A stretch of 64,000 nt of DNA from Paenibacillus sp. DMB5 (GCF_001517085.1 NZ_LRAC01000140.1:162476-226475), one strand, 5' to 3'; shown: positions 26,480-36,140, counted from the stretch's first letter. Numbers and translations: made by a program. The notes: generated by a model not told the origin, from the sequence alone.

Positions 26480-27385
26480 TTATCTGCGGTCACCTGCAGC
26501 ATCACGGAGCTGCTTCAGCACATCCGCAGGCACGCTTACGCTGCCCAGATCGCCATGGAAAATGATACCCTGGCGCGCACCGTGAAAATCCGAGCCACCG
26601 GTAACCAGCAGCCCGTATTGCTGTGCCATCGCCGTATAACGTGCAGCATCTTCAGGACTGTGATCCGAGTGATGCGCTTCGATGCCGCGCAGCCCGCTGC
26701 GGGCAATAATGCCCCGCACCAGCTCATCATCGCCGTAAATGCCGGGATGAGCCAGCACGGGCGTTCCGCCTGCTTCAATAATCCATTCACAGGCTTCCTC
26801 CGGTGTGATGCGCGGTGGTGATACATAGGCTGCTGCGCCCTCAGCAAGATATTTATCAAAGGCATCTCGCATGTCGGCAGCAGCCCCAAGCCGCACCAGC
26901 TCATCGGCAATATGCGGCCTTCCGATGCTCTCGTCGGGCTTCAATGCACGGCCGAGATTGGCAAGCACCTGCTCCAGTGTAATATCAATACCAAGTTCAC
27001 GCAGCCTGGCCAGGATCGCTTCGTTCCGGGCAGCCCGCGTATCCCGCTGGGCTGCCAGCCTGGAGAGAAACTGTTCCTGTTCAGTGTCTATATAATAGCC
27101 CAGAACATGTATCTCCTTGCCTTCTGCACGGGTGCTGATCTCTACTCCCGGTACGACAGTAATGCCGTATTTCCGTCCTGCCTCCAGCGCTTCCGCAACA
27201 CCGCTGACCGTATCATGGTCCGTGATGGCTACGGCCGACAGCCCTTTATCAAAGGCGATCCGTACATTCTCCGCCGGCGGCTGCATGCCGTCCGAAGCCT
27301 GCGTATGCGTATGCAGGTCGGCATATCCCAGCAGACCGGTCCGGCCGGTTTCTTTTAACATAATGTCATCCTGCTGATTGTCCAT
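26480..27385 (-). CDS. PHP-domain phosphoesterase (YciV/RNase AM-like)
   Basis: About 301 residues with the full set of PHP metal motifs: DLHTHT, ITDHD, PGVEIS, GRPHIA, AHPG and GSDFHG. The length and the insert between PGVEIS and AHPG fit the YciV/TrpH group, whose E. coli member is a 5'-3' exonuclease acting on rRNA ends and on 3',5'-bisphosphonucleotides. The activity here is inferred from the family. Start ATG 27385 has GGGGTGG upstream and lies within the end of the acetyltransferase gene (overlap about 20 bases), so the two are coupled. Confidence 0.88.
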   Translation of the reverse strand: MDNQQDDIMLKETGRTGLLGYADLHTHTQASDGMQPPAENVRIAFDKGLSAVAITDHDTVSGVAEALEAGRKYGITVVPGVEISTRAEGKEIHVLGYYIDTEQEQFLSRLAAQRDTRAARNEAILARLRELGIDITLEQVLANLGRALKPDESIGRPHIADELVRLGAAADMRDAFDKYLAEGAAAYVSPPRITPEEACEWIIEAGGTPVLAHPGIYGDDELVRGIIARSGLRGIEAHHSDHSPEDAARYTAMAQQYGLLVTGGSDFHGARQGIIFHGDLGSVSVPADVLKQLRDAAGDRR

Positions 27386-27980
27386 CTCTGCCACCCCGTT
27401 GTTCTAAAGTAGGTACGCTGTTCATGCTATCCCATTCCTCACGGAGAATTCCCATCTTGACTGCATCGAAATATTCGCCGCGGACAATCCGCGCTTTGCG
27501 GATCTGCCCCTCCAGTGCCATACCGCACTTGGCGGCCAGTCCCATCATCCGTACGTTGCCCGACCAGGTGGCGATGCCAAGGCGGACAGTATCAAGTGAA
27601 GCAAACAGATAAGCCATCCACATTTTGAATGCCTCGGTTCCGTAGCCGCCTGACCAATAACGGGAATCAAAAATAGTAATCCCGATCTCGAGCCAGTCCG
27701 TTTCCTCCGATACCCAGTATCTGTTGACCGTGCCTTTGAGCGTTCCGTCTATTTCAATTACCAGCCTTGACCGCGGCTTGTCGGTCCGAGTCACTGCCAG
27801 CACTCCACGGTAGCTCTCTGCAAATTCCTCAAAGCTCTCTTCTTCCAGCGGGTAAAACGGACCGTCCCACTTCTGAAACTCCTGATCCTCAGCCTCATAG
27901 TAGTGATAGTAAATGGTCCGGAGATCCTCTTCAACCAGATCTCGCAAAATCACCCTGTTTCCCTGCAGCCGTACACCCAT
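27366..27980 (-). CDS. GNAT-family N-acetyltransferase (RimJ/RimL-like)
   Basis: 204-residue GNAT protein: acceptor part at residues 1-90, then EIGITIFDSRYWSGGYGTEAF (acetyl-CoA loop, here Y-W-S-G-G-Y-G-T) and the RMMGLAAKCGMALEGQIRKAR end typical of the RimJ/RimL group. Such enzymes acetylate protein N-termini, aminoglycosides or small molecules; the substrate here is unknown. It lies upstream of and overlaps the PHP gene. Confidence 0.85.
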   Translation of the reverse strand: MGVRLQGNRVILRDLVEEDLRTIYYHYYEAEDQEFQKWDGPFYPLEEESFEEFAESYRGVLAVTRTDKPRSRLVIEIDGTLKGTVNRYWVSEETDWLEIGITIFDSRYWSGGYGTEAFKMWMAYLFASLDTVRLGIATWSGNVRMMGLAAKCGMALEGQIRKARIVRGEYFDAVKMGILREEWDSMNSVPTLEQRGGRDGQSAG

Positions 27981-28033
27981 ATCCTATTCCCCCGCTTTAT
28001 CCTGTCTTGTTCCACAAGCCGGGCCCTGCTGTA

Positions 28034-28932
28034 CTACCGGTCGTCCTTATGCTCACGCAGATAAGTCAGGAAGGTGACTGCCGGGATCGGTAGCAGCGTT
28101 GACTTCAGATGAATGGCATAGAACTGCCGCTTGAAGGAGGCATCGGTAATATCGACAACCTTGAGCAGCCCCAGCGCTACTTCATGCTTGACCGAGGACG
28201 TAGAGATAATCGTGATGCCCAGCCCGGCTTCTACCGCCGATTTTACCGCACCCGTACTGCCCAGCTCCATGACGATTCTCATGGCTCCCGGATCAAGGCC
28301 TTTGTCGCGCAGCTGCTCCTCCATCACAATACGGGTACCGATCCCTGTTCCCGCAGGACAAACGGGTATTGCAGCGCATCTACAAGGGTAACCTCCTCCT
28401 GCTCGGCCAGCGGATGCCCCCACGGTACGATCAGCTTCAGCTCATCCCCCATCACCGGCTCCAGCATCATGGCCGGATGGGCTACCGGCGCTTCAACCAG
28501 CCCGAAGTCCAGCTGATGCTTATGAATCTCCTCGATAATCTGTGAGGTATTCATAACCTTCATGTTAATAGAGATATTCGGATAATCTTTGCCGAACGGC
28601 CCAAGCAGGCGGGGCAGCACATATTCGCCGATGGTCAGGCTCGCCCCGAGCTGCAGCCGCCCCTCCAGCATATGCGTGAACGCCGACATGGCCTGATCCG
28701 CTTCGCGGATCAGCTGAATGCTCCGCCGTGCATACGGCAGGAGCACCTGTCCCGCTTCCGAGAGCACGATCTTCTTGCTCGAGCGGTCAAACAGCTTGGT
28801 GCCAAAATAATCCTCCAGCGCCTGCACCTGCATCGTAACCGCAGGCTGTGTCATATGCAGCCGCTGGGCGGCTGCCGAGAAGCTCCCCTGCTCGGATACC
28901 GTATAAAAAATATGAAGCTGATGAAAATTCAT
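28034..28932 (-). CDS. LysR-family regulator, CysL-like, one frame break
   Basis: 299 residues after joining, the same length as B. subtilis CysL, which activates the sulfite reductase operon. The N-terminal winged helix is intact (FHQLHIFYTVSEQGSFSAAA, MTQPAVTMQ). The effector domain breaks at LREQGS; adding one base near 28338-28342 gives REQGSGTRIVMEEQL and continues the domain to KDDR. The CysL assignment rests on overall resemblance; other LysR groups are possible. No sulfite reductase gene is nearby. Confidence 0.85.
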
Positions 28933-28975
28933 GTATTCAGGACTCCTTCAATGCTGTATAGATCGATCTTTTTAT

Positions 28976-29012
28976 AAAAAAGGCATGCGGTCCTCGGCCG
29001 CATGCCTTTTTG
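28976..29012. terminator. Bidirectional terminator
   Basis: AAAAAGGCATGCGG and CCGCATGCCTTTTT form a perfect 14-bp inverted repeat around a 7-base loop. On the minus strand it ends the gene at 29027; the LysR start lies just downstream. Confidence 0.88.
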
Positions 29013-29026
29013 CGTACTGCTGCGCG

Positions 29027-29470
29027 CTATCTGCGTTTGCGGCGCTTCTTCATCAGCTTCATCCGGCGGGAATTCCGCAGACGCGAGAAGTAGCCCTGCA
29101 GATCACGCAGCTGTGGAGTCGCCGAGATCCGCCCCAGAAAGGAGACAATCACCATCACGTGCAGCGGCCGGCCGGACAGGCTGGTGACACCCTCCAGCTC
29201 CTTGAACTCTGCAATCACAACGGTATCCTCATCGATCAGATAGGCGTTGTATTTGCTCTGCAGATACGGCTTGATCCGGTTCTGCTTCAGGCATTGCCAC
29301 AAAAAAGCAGCGGGCTCTAAACCGGCATCTCCTTCACGGCTGACCCGGTCCGCATAGCGGCTCTGCGCGTGGCTTGTTATGACAATATCAGCGACCCTGT
29401 AGTCATTCAGCATGATGTGAAAAGGCTCATATGCCCCCCACCAGTCTAACCCTTTGCCATGCATCATCAT
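29027..29470 (-). CDS. Uncharacterised basic protein
   Basis: About 147 residues from ATG 29470 (GTGGAGAGTG upstream; ATG 29467 and 29464 also possible). The middle has ITSHAQSRYADRV, a His/Arg/Arg pattern resembling small DUF4258- or RelE-like folds, and a beta-rich part (YNAYLIDEDTVVIAEF). The end is very basic (RNSRRMKLMKKRRKRR), suggesting nucleic-acid binding. No antitoxin-like partner gene is adjacent. I do not recognise the family. Confidence 0.75.
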   Translation of the reverse strand: MMMHGKGLDWWGAYEPFHIMLNDYRVADIVITSHAQSRYADRVSREGDAGLEPAAFLWQCLKQNRIKPYLQSKYNAYLIDEDTVVIAEFKELEGVTSLSGRPLHVMVIVSFLGRISATPQLRDLQGYFSRLRNSRRMKLMKKRRKRR

Positions 29471-29580
29471 CACTCTCCACCGGAAGGGTCTAGGGCATGC
29501 TCTTATTGTTGTCAATCTTACCGCATTGACGCAGCTTGTTCAAGCATGCCGCTCCGGACCGGCCGGTATCAGGCCTGTAG

Positions 29581-30555
29581 TCAGTGGCTCACTTTGCTCA
29601 TTGCAAGGTCAGAATCATCCACATAGCTGCTCCCCTTGATCTTCTTGCATCTTTTTTTGAGCCGTGCCGCCTCCTCGGACAACGCCTCAATTGAAGCAAA
29701 CTGCCGGAAACGGTTGGTCACAACCGCAACGGAGATCGAGACCAGCGGAATCTTTTCCATGCCGCCTGAACGGCCTTCGGTCAGAACATACTGCTGTGCC
29801 AGATGGCCCGGATGATAGAACTCTTTTATAACCTGCTCAAATTCCCTGATAATGGCCCGGCAGCAGTCCTCAAACTGGTAGTCGTTAATAAAAATAATAA
29901 AGTCATCCCCGCCGATATGCCCCAGGAACCCTTCCAGCTGCAGGGCGCAATGCTTCAATATCTCCGCAGCCGCCTGAATCAGCCGGTCTCCCTCTTTAAA
30001 TCCGTACGTATCGTTATAAGCCTTGAAATGATCAAGATCTATGTATAATACACTGAATTGATCCTGCAGCAGCGACTTTACCATCCATTCATTGATACTC
30101 AGATTGCCCGGCAGGCCGGTTAGCGGATTAAGAAAGCTGGCTGCCACCGCCTGAATCTCGGCAAAGTTCAGCAGCAGGTCGCGCACGCTCACCGCACCAA
30201 ACAAACGCCCCTCATGCGTAACGAGCACATAGTCGTAGAGATTCTCCTCGCTTCTGTCCATCGCCAGCCGGCTGACCTCCGTAATCCGTGTCTTGTAGTC
30301 CACCACAAGCGGATTGCGGTCCATGACCAGCTCCACTGCCCTGCCCATATACAGCGTATAGCCATACAGCGTTCCGATCTGCTGATAAAAGCGGATGCGC
30401 ATAATCAGGGCTACGGCTTTCCCGTTTTCCGTAACGGAAACACCCTGCAGCCGGGGATTGCTTTTGAAAATCTGATCTACATATTCACATTTATGATGTG
30501 GGGAAATCTCCGGGATTTGCTCCGCAATTTCACCGATTTGAAGAAACATAGCCAT
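29581..30555 (-). CDS. CBS-GGDEF protein, putative diguanylate cyclase
   Basis: 324 residues: a CBS-pair-like region at about 1-130, then a GGDEF domain at about 145-300 whose signature reads HIGGDDFIIF (GGDDF instead of GGDEF). The nucleotide-binding and Mg sites (YIDLDHFKAYND, FKEGDRLI) are intact, so cyclase activity is plausible but uncertain. The ATG at 30555 lies inside the end of the EAL gene; AAGGGGAG is placed well for the second ATG, 30549. It may be translated by coupling, or the two genes may be one EAL-CBS-GGDEF protein split by an indel near 30580. Confidence 0.88.
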   Translation of the reverse strand: MAMFLQIGEIAEQIPEISPHHKCEYVDQIFKSNPRLQGVSVTENGKAVALIMRIRFYQQIGTLYGYTLYMGRAVELVMDRNPLVVDYKTRITEVSRLAMDRSEENLYDYVLVTHEGRLFGAVSVRDLLLNFAEIQAVAASFLNPLTGLPGNLSINEWMVKSLLQDQFSVLYIDLDHFKAYNDTYGFKEGDRLIQAAAEILKHCALQLEGFLGHIGGDDFIIFINDYQFEDCCRAIIREFEQVIKEFYHPGHLAQQYVLTEGRSGGMEKIPLVSISVAVVTNRFRQFASIEALSEEAARLKKRCKKIKGSSYVDDSDLAMSKVSH

Positions 30556-31438
30556 AGGCTCCCCTTCCAGCAGCTTTAATAGGCTCTACAGGACAGCTGC
30601 CCTGTACCGGAAGCTGCCCCGGCCTGCCCAGCGCATAACCTTGCCCGAACTCAATGCCCGCCCTCTGCAGATATACAAGCTCCTCCGCTGTTTCGATGCC
30701 TTCTGCAATGACTTTGGTGGCTGAACGGGCCGCATACTCCCGGATCAGCTCCAGCAGCTCCTGCTGTTCCCGGCAGCCATGGATGCCCCGGATCAGCGAC
30801 TTGTCCAGCTTAATGAATTCCGGCTTAAGGTATACCAGCGTTTTGAGGCTGTTATAGCCTGAGCCTGCATCATCAACTGCTATGCGGAAGCCCTGCTCAC
30901 GGTAGTGGGACAGCACCTTTTCAAAGCCGATATAATCCTGTACAGCCTGCCGTTCAGTCAGTTCAAACACGACACGCTCCGGGGACAGCCCAAGCGACTG
31001 CAGCAGGGCCAGCGTCTCTCCGCTCTTGTGGCGCGTATCATTCAGCACCCCAGGATGGACATTGATGAAGACTAATGTGCCGCTGGCACGGTCCTCCAGA
31101 GGCAGCCGTTCCATATACCTCAGCAGTGACATCCTCCGGCAGTTCTGCTCAAAGCGGAACATCTGGTCCGTCCGCCCGGCAAATTCATAAAAGTGCTCTG
31201 TGGTCGGAAAATAGGCTGAGGACGGAGGACGGTTCAGCACCTCATGTCCGACTGTATGACCGGTACGCAGCTGCAGAATCGGCTGAAAATACGTATCCAG
31301 ACGTTCATTGTTCATGATATCCAGCAGGGCGGATAACTGGCCGAGCTCCTGCAGCTCTCCCTTAAGCCTGACATTCAAATGCTGAAGATACCTGGGAATG
31401 GATTTTATCTTGTGGGACAGCGCCCGCTCTTTGCTCAT
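30530..31438 (-). CDS. EAL-domain c-di-GMP phosphodiesterase
   Basis: About 302 residues from ATG 31438 (AGGTGAT upstream). The EAL signature is EVL in GHEVLNRPP. The other catalytic residues appear kept: INVHP, FELTER, VDDAGSGYNSL (DDFG variant DDAG), IKLDKS, AEGIET and a terminal GQGYALGRP. It should hydrolyse c-di-GMP to pGpG. The last about 20 residues (IKAAGRGAYGYVSSNR) look unlike the family and overlap the next gene, where the alternative frame reads SLLKLLEGEP before the start of the CBS region. Confidence 0.88.
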   Translation of the reverse strand: MSKERALSHKIKSIPRYLQHLNVRLKGELQELGQLSALLDIMNNERLDTYFQPILQLRTGHTVGHEVLNRPPSSAYFPTTEHFYEFAGRTDQMFRFEQNCRRMSLLRYMERLPLEDRASGTLVFINVHPGVLNDTRHKSGETLALLQSLGLSPERVVFELTERQAVQDYIGFEKVLSHYREQGFRIAVDDAGSGYNSLKTLVYLKPEFIKLDKSLIRGIHGCREQQELLELIREYAARSATKVIAEGIETAEELVYLQRAGIEFGQGYALGRPGQLPVQGSCPVEPIKAAGRGAYGYVSSNR

Positions 31439-31576
31439 TTTGATCACCTGTATGCCTGTCTTCGTGAATTTTATCACTCTTAGCACAAGCATATACGCAA
31501 AGTATTAAGCGGTGATTAAATATCCTGCCAAATATCGACAATCGTCCACTTTATTTATGGCCTGTTTCTGTTCAAA

Positions 31577-31608
31577 GCAAAAAGCAGACGCTTAGAGCGC
31601 CTGCTTCC
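31577..31608 (-). terminator. Rho-independent terminator after ylbG
   Basis: Minus strand: AAGCAGGCGC-TCTAAG-GCGTCTGCTT stem with one mismatch, followed by TTTGCTTTG. It lies 28 bases after the ylbG stop. Confidence 0.75.
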
Positions 31609-31635
31609 TGATACCATTCCGCCTATGAACTTATC

Positions 31636-31899
31636 CTACAAGCCGTAATAACGTGACTTGTCCTGCCCGTTGCTGGTGTATTCCGTCTTCAGTTCATTGC
31701 GGTAGGATCTTTCGATCTTACGCACATATGAGAGTCTGCGGACGTTCTTCATCACTTCTTCCGCACGTTCTGCGTTCACATACATTACCGCATAATGCAT
31801 CCTCCGGGAGACATAATGCAATGTTCCGTATTTCTCAAGGTTGCGTGCCGCCTTGACATCGCTGACCCATACGATATATCCTGTCCGTTCCGCAAACAT
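31636..31899 (-). CDS. ylbG: YlbG-family protein (DUF2129)
   Basis: 87 residues, with the family core GYIVWVSDVKAARNLEKYG and YAVMYVNAERAEEVMKNVRRLSYVRKIE. Members are small cytoplasmic proteins of unknown biochemistry next to ylbF in many Bacillota. The same pair is seen here with 42 bases between them. Confidence 0.9.
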   Translation of the reverse strand: MFAERTGYIVWVSDVKAARNLEKYGTLHYVSRRMHYAVMYVNAERAEEVMKNVRRLSYVRKIERSYRNELKTEYTSNGQDKSRYYGL

Positions 31900-31941
31900 A
31901 AGCTCATCCGCCCTTTCGTTCTCTCCCCTGCAAGGGGCAGC

Positions 31942-32379
31942 TTATCCGCAGGAGCACTTGCCTCCGCTGCCGCATCCGCCCTTTGGCGACGGATCATTGC
32001 TTGGCACCTTGATGCTCTCCGATACCGAGAAAGCGATCGCTTCCGACATTGAGTGTAAAATATCGTCCAGCGTCGCCTCCGCCTGCTTGAAGCGGACGAC
32101 CTCTTCGAACATCTCAAGCTCCTTCTCGACTGCTGTCACTTCGTCCTTGGCCATATGGTAATTCGGGTGAAAATGCCCGAAGCGTTGTGTCTCCTCAAAC
32201 AGCTCCTTCTTGCTCTGCAGCCGTCTGACCATGGCCTGGATTTCGGGATTGGCGCTTACGCGCCCCTTCCAGTATAAATAATCCGACACTTCAGCGGATT
32301 GATTAATCATATCGCCTAATTCATAGGCGTATGTCAGCACTTCGGCCATATCGACCGTATTCAATTCCGCTACGCTCAT
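31942..32379 (-). CDS. ricF: YlbF family regulator RicF
   Basis: About 145 residues. RicF forms with RicA (YmcA) and RicT (YaaT) the Y-complex, which binds Fe-S clusters and stimulates RNase Y-dependent mRNA maturation, sporulation and biofilm formation. The helical YlbF domain spans residues 1-115. The C-terminus has three Cys in GGCGSGGKCSCG, which fits cluster binding. ATG 32379 has AAGAG upstream; a TTG at 32388 is in frame but less likely. Confidence 0.9.
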   Translation of the reverse strand: MSVAELNTVDMAEVLTYAYELGDMINQSAEVSDYLYWKGRVSANPEIQAMVRRLQSKKELFEETQRFGHFHPNYHMAKDEVTAVEKELEMFEEVVRFKQAEATLDDILHSMSEAIAFSVSESIKVPSNDPSPKGGCGSGGKCSCG

Positions 32380-32452
32380 GAACGTCAACTCTTTTCTGTA
32401 CTGATGTTCTACAGTAATGTGTAGACTATCCTATCATAACATAACCAGTCAC

Positions 32453-34355
32453 CTAAGCAGAAGAAGAATTTCTCAGCTCCTGCGGGAGCAGCAGCTTCAT
32501 TTCCTTCCAGTCACCCGGCGCCAGCTCTGCTTCTTCACACTGCCCGGTTCCGGCAGGCATCAGGCCGCCGGCGACCCTCCAGGGATGCCCGCGGAGCTGC
32601 TCAGGGATGAAATCACAGATTTCCCCGTCTATAGACAAGCGGACCTTAATCCCCCACCGGAAAGCCTGTTCCATCACCTTTTGAGCCGTAGTTGTATGGT
32701 ATTCTCTCCATTCCCTTACCCACATCTGCGGAATGCTGTCCTCCCCTGGAAGCAAGGGCTCTCCTGCCCCGTCTGACGCTGCCGGCACTGTCCGCAGCAC
32801 AGTCCTGCTTCCGAACAGGCCGGAAGCGCCTTCCGGTGAAGGGAGTACATAAGCCGACCCGGCGCAGGCGGCGTCATCAGGCAGACACAGCGGATGTGCC
32901 TCGTCCCGTTCCCCGGTTCCGCCGATCTGCCGCGGCGGCGCCAGGCCGGCTGCCGCCAGCTCCCTGCGCACCTGTTCTGCATGGCCCTGCTGCACAATGA
33001 AATGAAGCGGGCGATCCGGGTCAGGCTCTCCCCGAGCCGTGGATGCGCTGCAATGTCGGCAGCGTCCGCCTCATCCTGGCAGACAAGCAGGATGACCTGT
33101 GACCAGGCGGTCCGGCCGATGCTGCGCGACCACTGGGCAAGGGACTGCCTGACCTGATCAGGCAGCCCGCCGCGGGCATGGGCGGCAAGCCAGCCGGCCA
33201 CCTCCTCAGGAGGCAGCCCCCGTTCGGCTGCCTCCTCCAGCCCTTCCCGGCTCAGCCGGAAGCTCCATATCCAGTCGTCTATATTCAGCAGCTGCGCACA
33301 GCCGGCAAGCCCCCAGCGAAGCCGGTAGGAGACATCCGGAAGAACCAATACCTCAAAATCCGGCTGGATGATAAAACTCCCTCCAGCTGCTTCGCCAACG
33401 GGTAAGGGATGAGCGGAACCGGCGCCGGGGCCGGAAGCCTGCAGCATCCCGGCGGCAGCACCGGCTTGTGTCCGGTCCACCGGAAACAGATTTCTGCGCT
33501 GCCCGTCATTCCCAGCTCACACCAGCCAAAGCCGGCCATGCACTGCAGCCAGCTGAGACACCCTTGCTGCAGTATCCCTGCTTCCTTGCCGGCAGCAAGG
33601 CCGGTCTGCTGCATGAAACTCAGGAGACTGCTAAGCGTATACCAGCTGCCCGGCATAAAAGCAGGAGACGGCAAAAGATAGCGCAAATGCTGCAGGGCAG
33701 GCTCCTCAGCAGGATAACGTTCCAGAATCACACTGTACAAATGGCTTGTCATTTGTGATTCATCAAGGTCCAGCCAGCTCTGCAACAGATCCTGCTCCAG
33801 CTGATAGGCTTTATCCCCGGCCCTGACCAGTCCGAGCGTTAACGCAAGATCCAGGAGCACCGTAACAGGAAGCGGCACCGACTCATAGGCCGGAGATCCC
33901 GTGAATACCCCCTGCAGATGCCTGTCCTGCACAGGCAGCAGGGCAGCCAGCCGGCCGGAATGCTTCTTGTGGATACCGCCTTTGGCAGTCAGCGGAAGCC
34001 CCTCCTGGCGGATGAACACCAGCGTCCGGAACAGCTGCGCCGCCAGTCCCGCCTCAGCCGGCCACTCAACGGCCACGTGTTCACCTGTCACCGGCTCAAG
34101 CTTGCAGGCGAAATACTCCTGCTGGACCGCCGCCAGCTGCCGCGGCGGAATCTGGAACAACTGCTCGCCCCACACCTTCTGGCGCAGCTCAACCAGCCCT
34201 GCCCGGCGCAGCTCCAGGATGGCCAGCTGCAGCTCAGCGCGGCAGAGTGTTTCAGGACGCAGCCGCTCGGCCTTCTCCGCTGCGAACGGCCTGTCTGCAT
34301 AAGCGGCACATATCCGGCCCAGCACTTCCAAGGCAGATGGGCTCAGCGTCATCAT
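32453..34355 (-). CDS. Helicase-associated protein with an XPB/Ssl2-like C-terminal domain, two frame breaks
   Basis: About 634 residues when three overlapping frames are joined. The N-terminal about 100 residues are helix-rich and winged-helix-like (LELRRAGLVELR). The conserved part FIIQPDFEVLVLPDVSYRL...RLSREGLEEA...LPPEEVAGWLAAHARGGLP matches the Helicase_C_3 (XPB/Ssl2-like) family. No Walker motif is present, so it is not itself a helicase. Breaks, each repaired by one added base, lie near 33440-33485 and at 33005-33007 (RFHFIVQQGHAEQ). The start overlaps the XPB stop (ATGA), which strongly suggests a joint complex. Exact role unknown. Confidence 0.82.
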
Positions 34356-36049
34356 GACATCGCCTCCTCCGGCGGTCCGGCCGCTTTAACCGCATATTCA
34401 TATCCCTGCTCTGTCAGGAACAGGCGGCGCCGCAGTGCAAATTCCTGTTCACGGCTGTCACCGGTAACCAGGGTATAGAAATAGGCCCTGTTCTCGCCCT
34501 GCTTGGGACGCAGAATCCGGCCCAGCCGCTGCGCCTCCTCCTGGCGGGAGCCATAGGCGCCCGAGACCTCGATGGCAACCGAGGCATCGGGCAGATTAAC
34601 TGCAAAGTTGGCTACCTTGGATACCACCAGCACCTTAAGCGTACCCTCGTTGAACGCGGCATACAGCTCGTTGCGTTCGCGCTGCGGCGTCTTCCCGGTT
34701 ATCAGAGGTGCATTCAGGCAGGCGGCCAGCTCATTAAGCTGATCCAGGTACTGTCCGATTACCAGCACCTTTGAGCCTGCATGGGCCGCAATGATCCGTG
34801 CAGCCGCCGCAGCCTTGGACGGATTGCCGGCCGCAAGCCGGAACTGCTCTTTGCTTCCGGCATAGAGATACCGGCTTCGCAGATCCGGATTCATAGGCAC
34901 GACCAGCTCCACACATTCGACGGAGGCGATCCAGCCCTGCTGCTCCAGTGATCTCCAGGGCAGCTCATAGCAGCGCGGCCCGATCAGCGAGAAGACATCC
35001 CCCTCGCGGCCGTCCTCCCTGACCAGCGTTGCAGTCAGTCCCAGACGCCGCGTCGCCTGAATATCGGCGGTAGCCCGGAATACCGGAGCGGGAAGCAGAT
35101 GGACCTCGTCATAGATAATCAGGCCCCAGTTCCGTTCATTGAACAGGTTCATATGGACAAAATTCTCTCCTTTGGAGCGGCGGTGCGTCAGCATCTGATA
35201 GGTGGCCAGCGTGACAGGCCGTACTTCCCGGCGTTCACCGGTATACTCCCCGATCTCACCACACGTAAGGCTGGTCCGCTGCAGCAGCTCCTCCCTCCAC
35301 TGTTCAACCGAGGTTGTGTTGGAAGTCAGGATCAGCGTCTCGCATTGCAGCTTTTCCATTACCGCCAGACCAACGACCGTCTTGCCCGCTCCGCAGGGCA
35401 GGACAACGACACCGCTGCCGCCCGTTCCGTAAAACAGACGGACTGCTTCCTCCTGGTACGCCCGGAGCCCGAAGTCAGCCTCATTGCCGCCGGCAGTCTT
35501 GGCCCCCTCCTGTTTCCAGACAAGGCTCAGCTCCTGTCCTTCCCGGTAGCCGGCATAATCCAGCACCGGGTACCCCAGTCTTGTCAGCTCCTGCTTCAGC
35601 AGCCCGCGGCAGCCCGCAGGGCATAAGCATTCCAGCGCACCGCTTCTTTTCAGGTGAAGCGCGTCCAGTCCGGAGCAGCCTTCGAGTTCATCCAGCAGCG
35701 ACGCGCTGTCGGCCCGCAGCAGCACCAGCCGGCTGTCGGCTGCATTGGCATGCAGCGTTAGTCTCCCGTACCGCGTAATCAGTCTGCCGATTTCTTCCTC
35801 CAGCCCGGCCGGAATCCCCCATCTTGCCAGGTTCCGCAGACTGGCGATAATCTGCTCCGCCGTCCTTCCTCCTGCTGCAGCGTTCCATAAGGACAACGGA
35901 GTGATCCGGTAGGTGTGATAGGCGGGGAGGCTTTTTACAAGCTCCGCATAATCTGCAAGCTCTTTACCTGCGGCCTCGAATCCCGGATGTCCGCATTCCA
36001 GCAGCACCGTCTTGTCTTTGCGGGCAATACATGCCCCGGATCCGTTCAT
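34352..36049 (-). CDS. XPB-type DNA repair helicase (superfamily 2)
   Basis: 565 residues. An N-terminal DNA-damage-recognition-like region (about 1-190) precedes Walker A (LPCGAGKTVVGLAVM, about residue 215), the DEVH box (IYDEVHLLPAPVF), motif III (GLTATLVREDGRE), and C-terminal motifs (VLVVSKVANFAVNLPDASVAIE, RLGRILRPK). XPB opens DNA in eukaryotic TFIIH; bacterial versions are active helicases but their pathway is poorly known. Its start has GGAGGCGATGCT upstream. It forms a two-gene unit with the downstream helicase-associated gene. Confidence 0.93.
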   Translation of the reverse strand: MNGSGACIARKDKTVLLECGHPGFEAAGKELADYAELVKSLPAYHTYRITPLSLWNAAAGGRTAEQIIASLRNLARWGIPAGLEEEIGRLITRYGRLTLHANAADSRLVLLRADSASLLDELEGCSGLDALHLKRSGALECLCPAGCRGLLKQELTRLGYPVLDYAGYREGQELSLVWKQEGAKTAGGNEADFGLRAYQEEAVRLFYGTGGSGVVVLPCGAGKTVVGLAVMEKLQCETLILTSNTTSVEQWREELLQRTSLTCGEIGEYTGERREVRPVTLATYQMLTHRRSKGENFVHMNLFNERNWGLIIYDEVHLLPAPVFRATADIQATRRLGLTATLVREDGREGDVFSLIGPRCYELPWRSLEQQGWIASVECVELVVPMNPDLRSRYLYAGSKEQFRLAAGNPSKAAAAARIIAAHAGSKVLVIGQYLDQLNELAACLNAPLITGKTPQRERNELYAAFNEGTLKVLVVSKVANFAVNLPDASVAIEVSGAYGSRQEEAQRLGRILRPKQGENRAYFYTLVTGDSREQEFALRRRLFLTEQGYEYAVKAAGPPEEAMS

Positions 36050-36102
36050 AGCATCGCCTCCTGTCTATTGTCACTGTAAGCTGTTCTGAAACAGACAGAC
36101 AG

Positions 36103-36140
36103 GAAAAAGCCCATCTCCGCATTGCTGCGGATATGAGCTC
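36103..36140 (-). terminator. Rho-independent terminator after the CBS gene
   Basis: Minus strand: GCTCAT.TCCGCA pairs with TGCGGA.ATGGGC around GCAA, followed by TTTTTCC. It isolates the CBS gene from the XPB operon. Confidence 0.78.
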
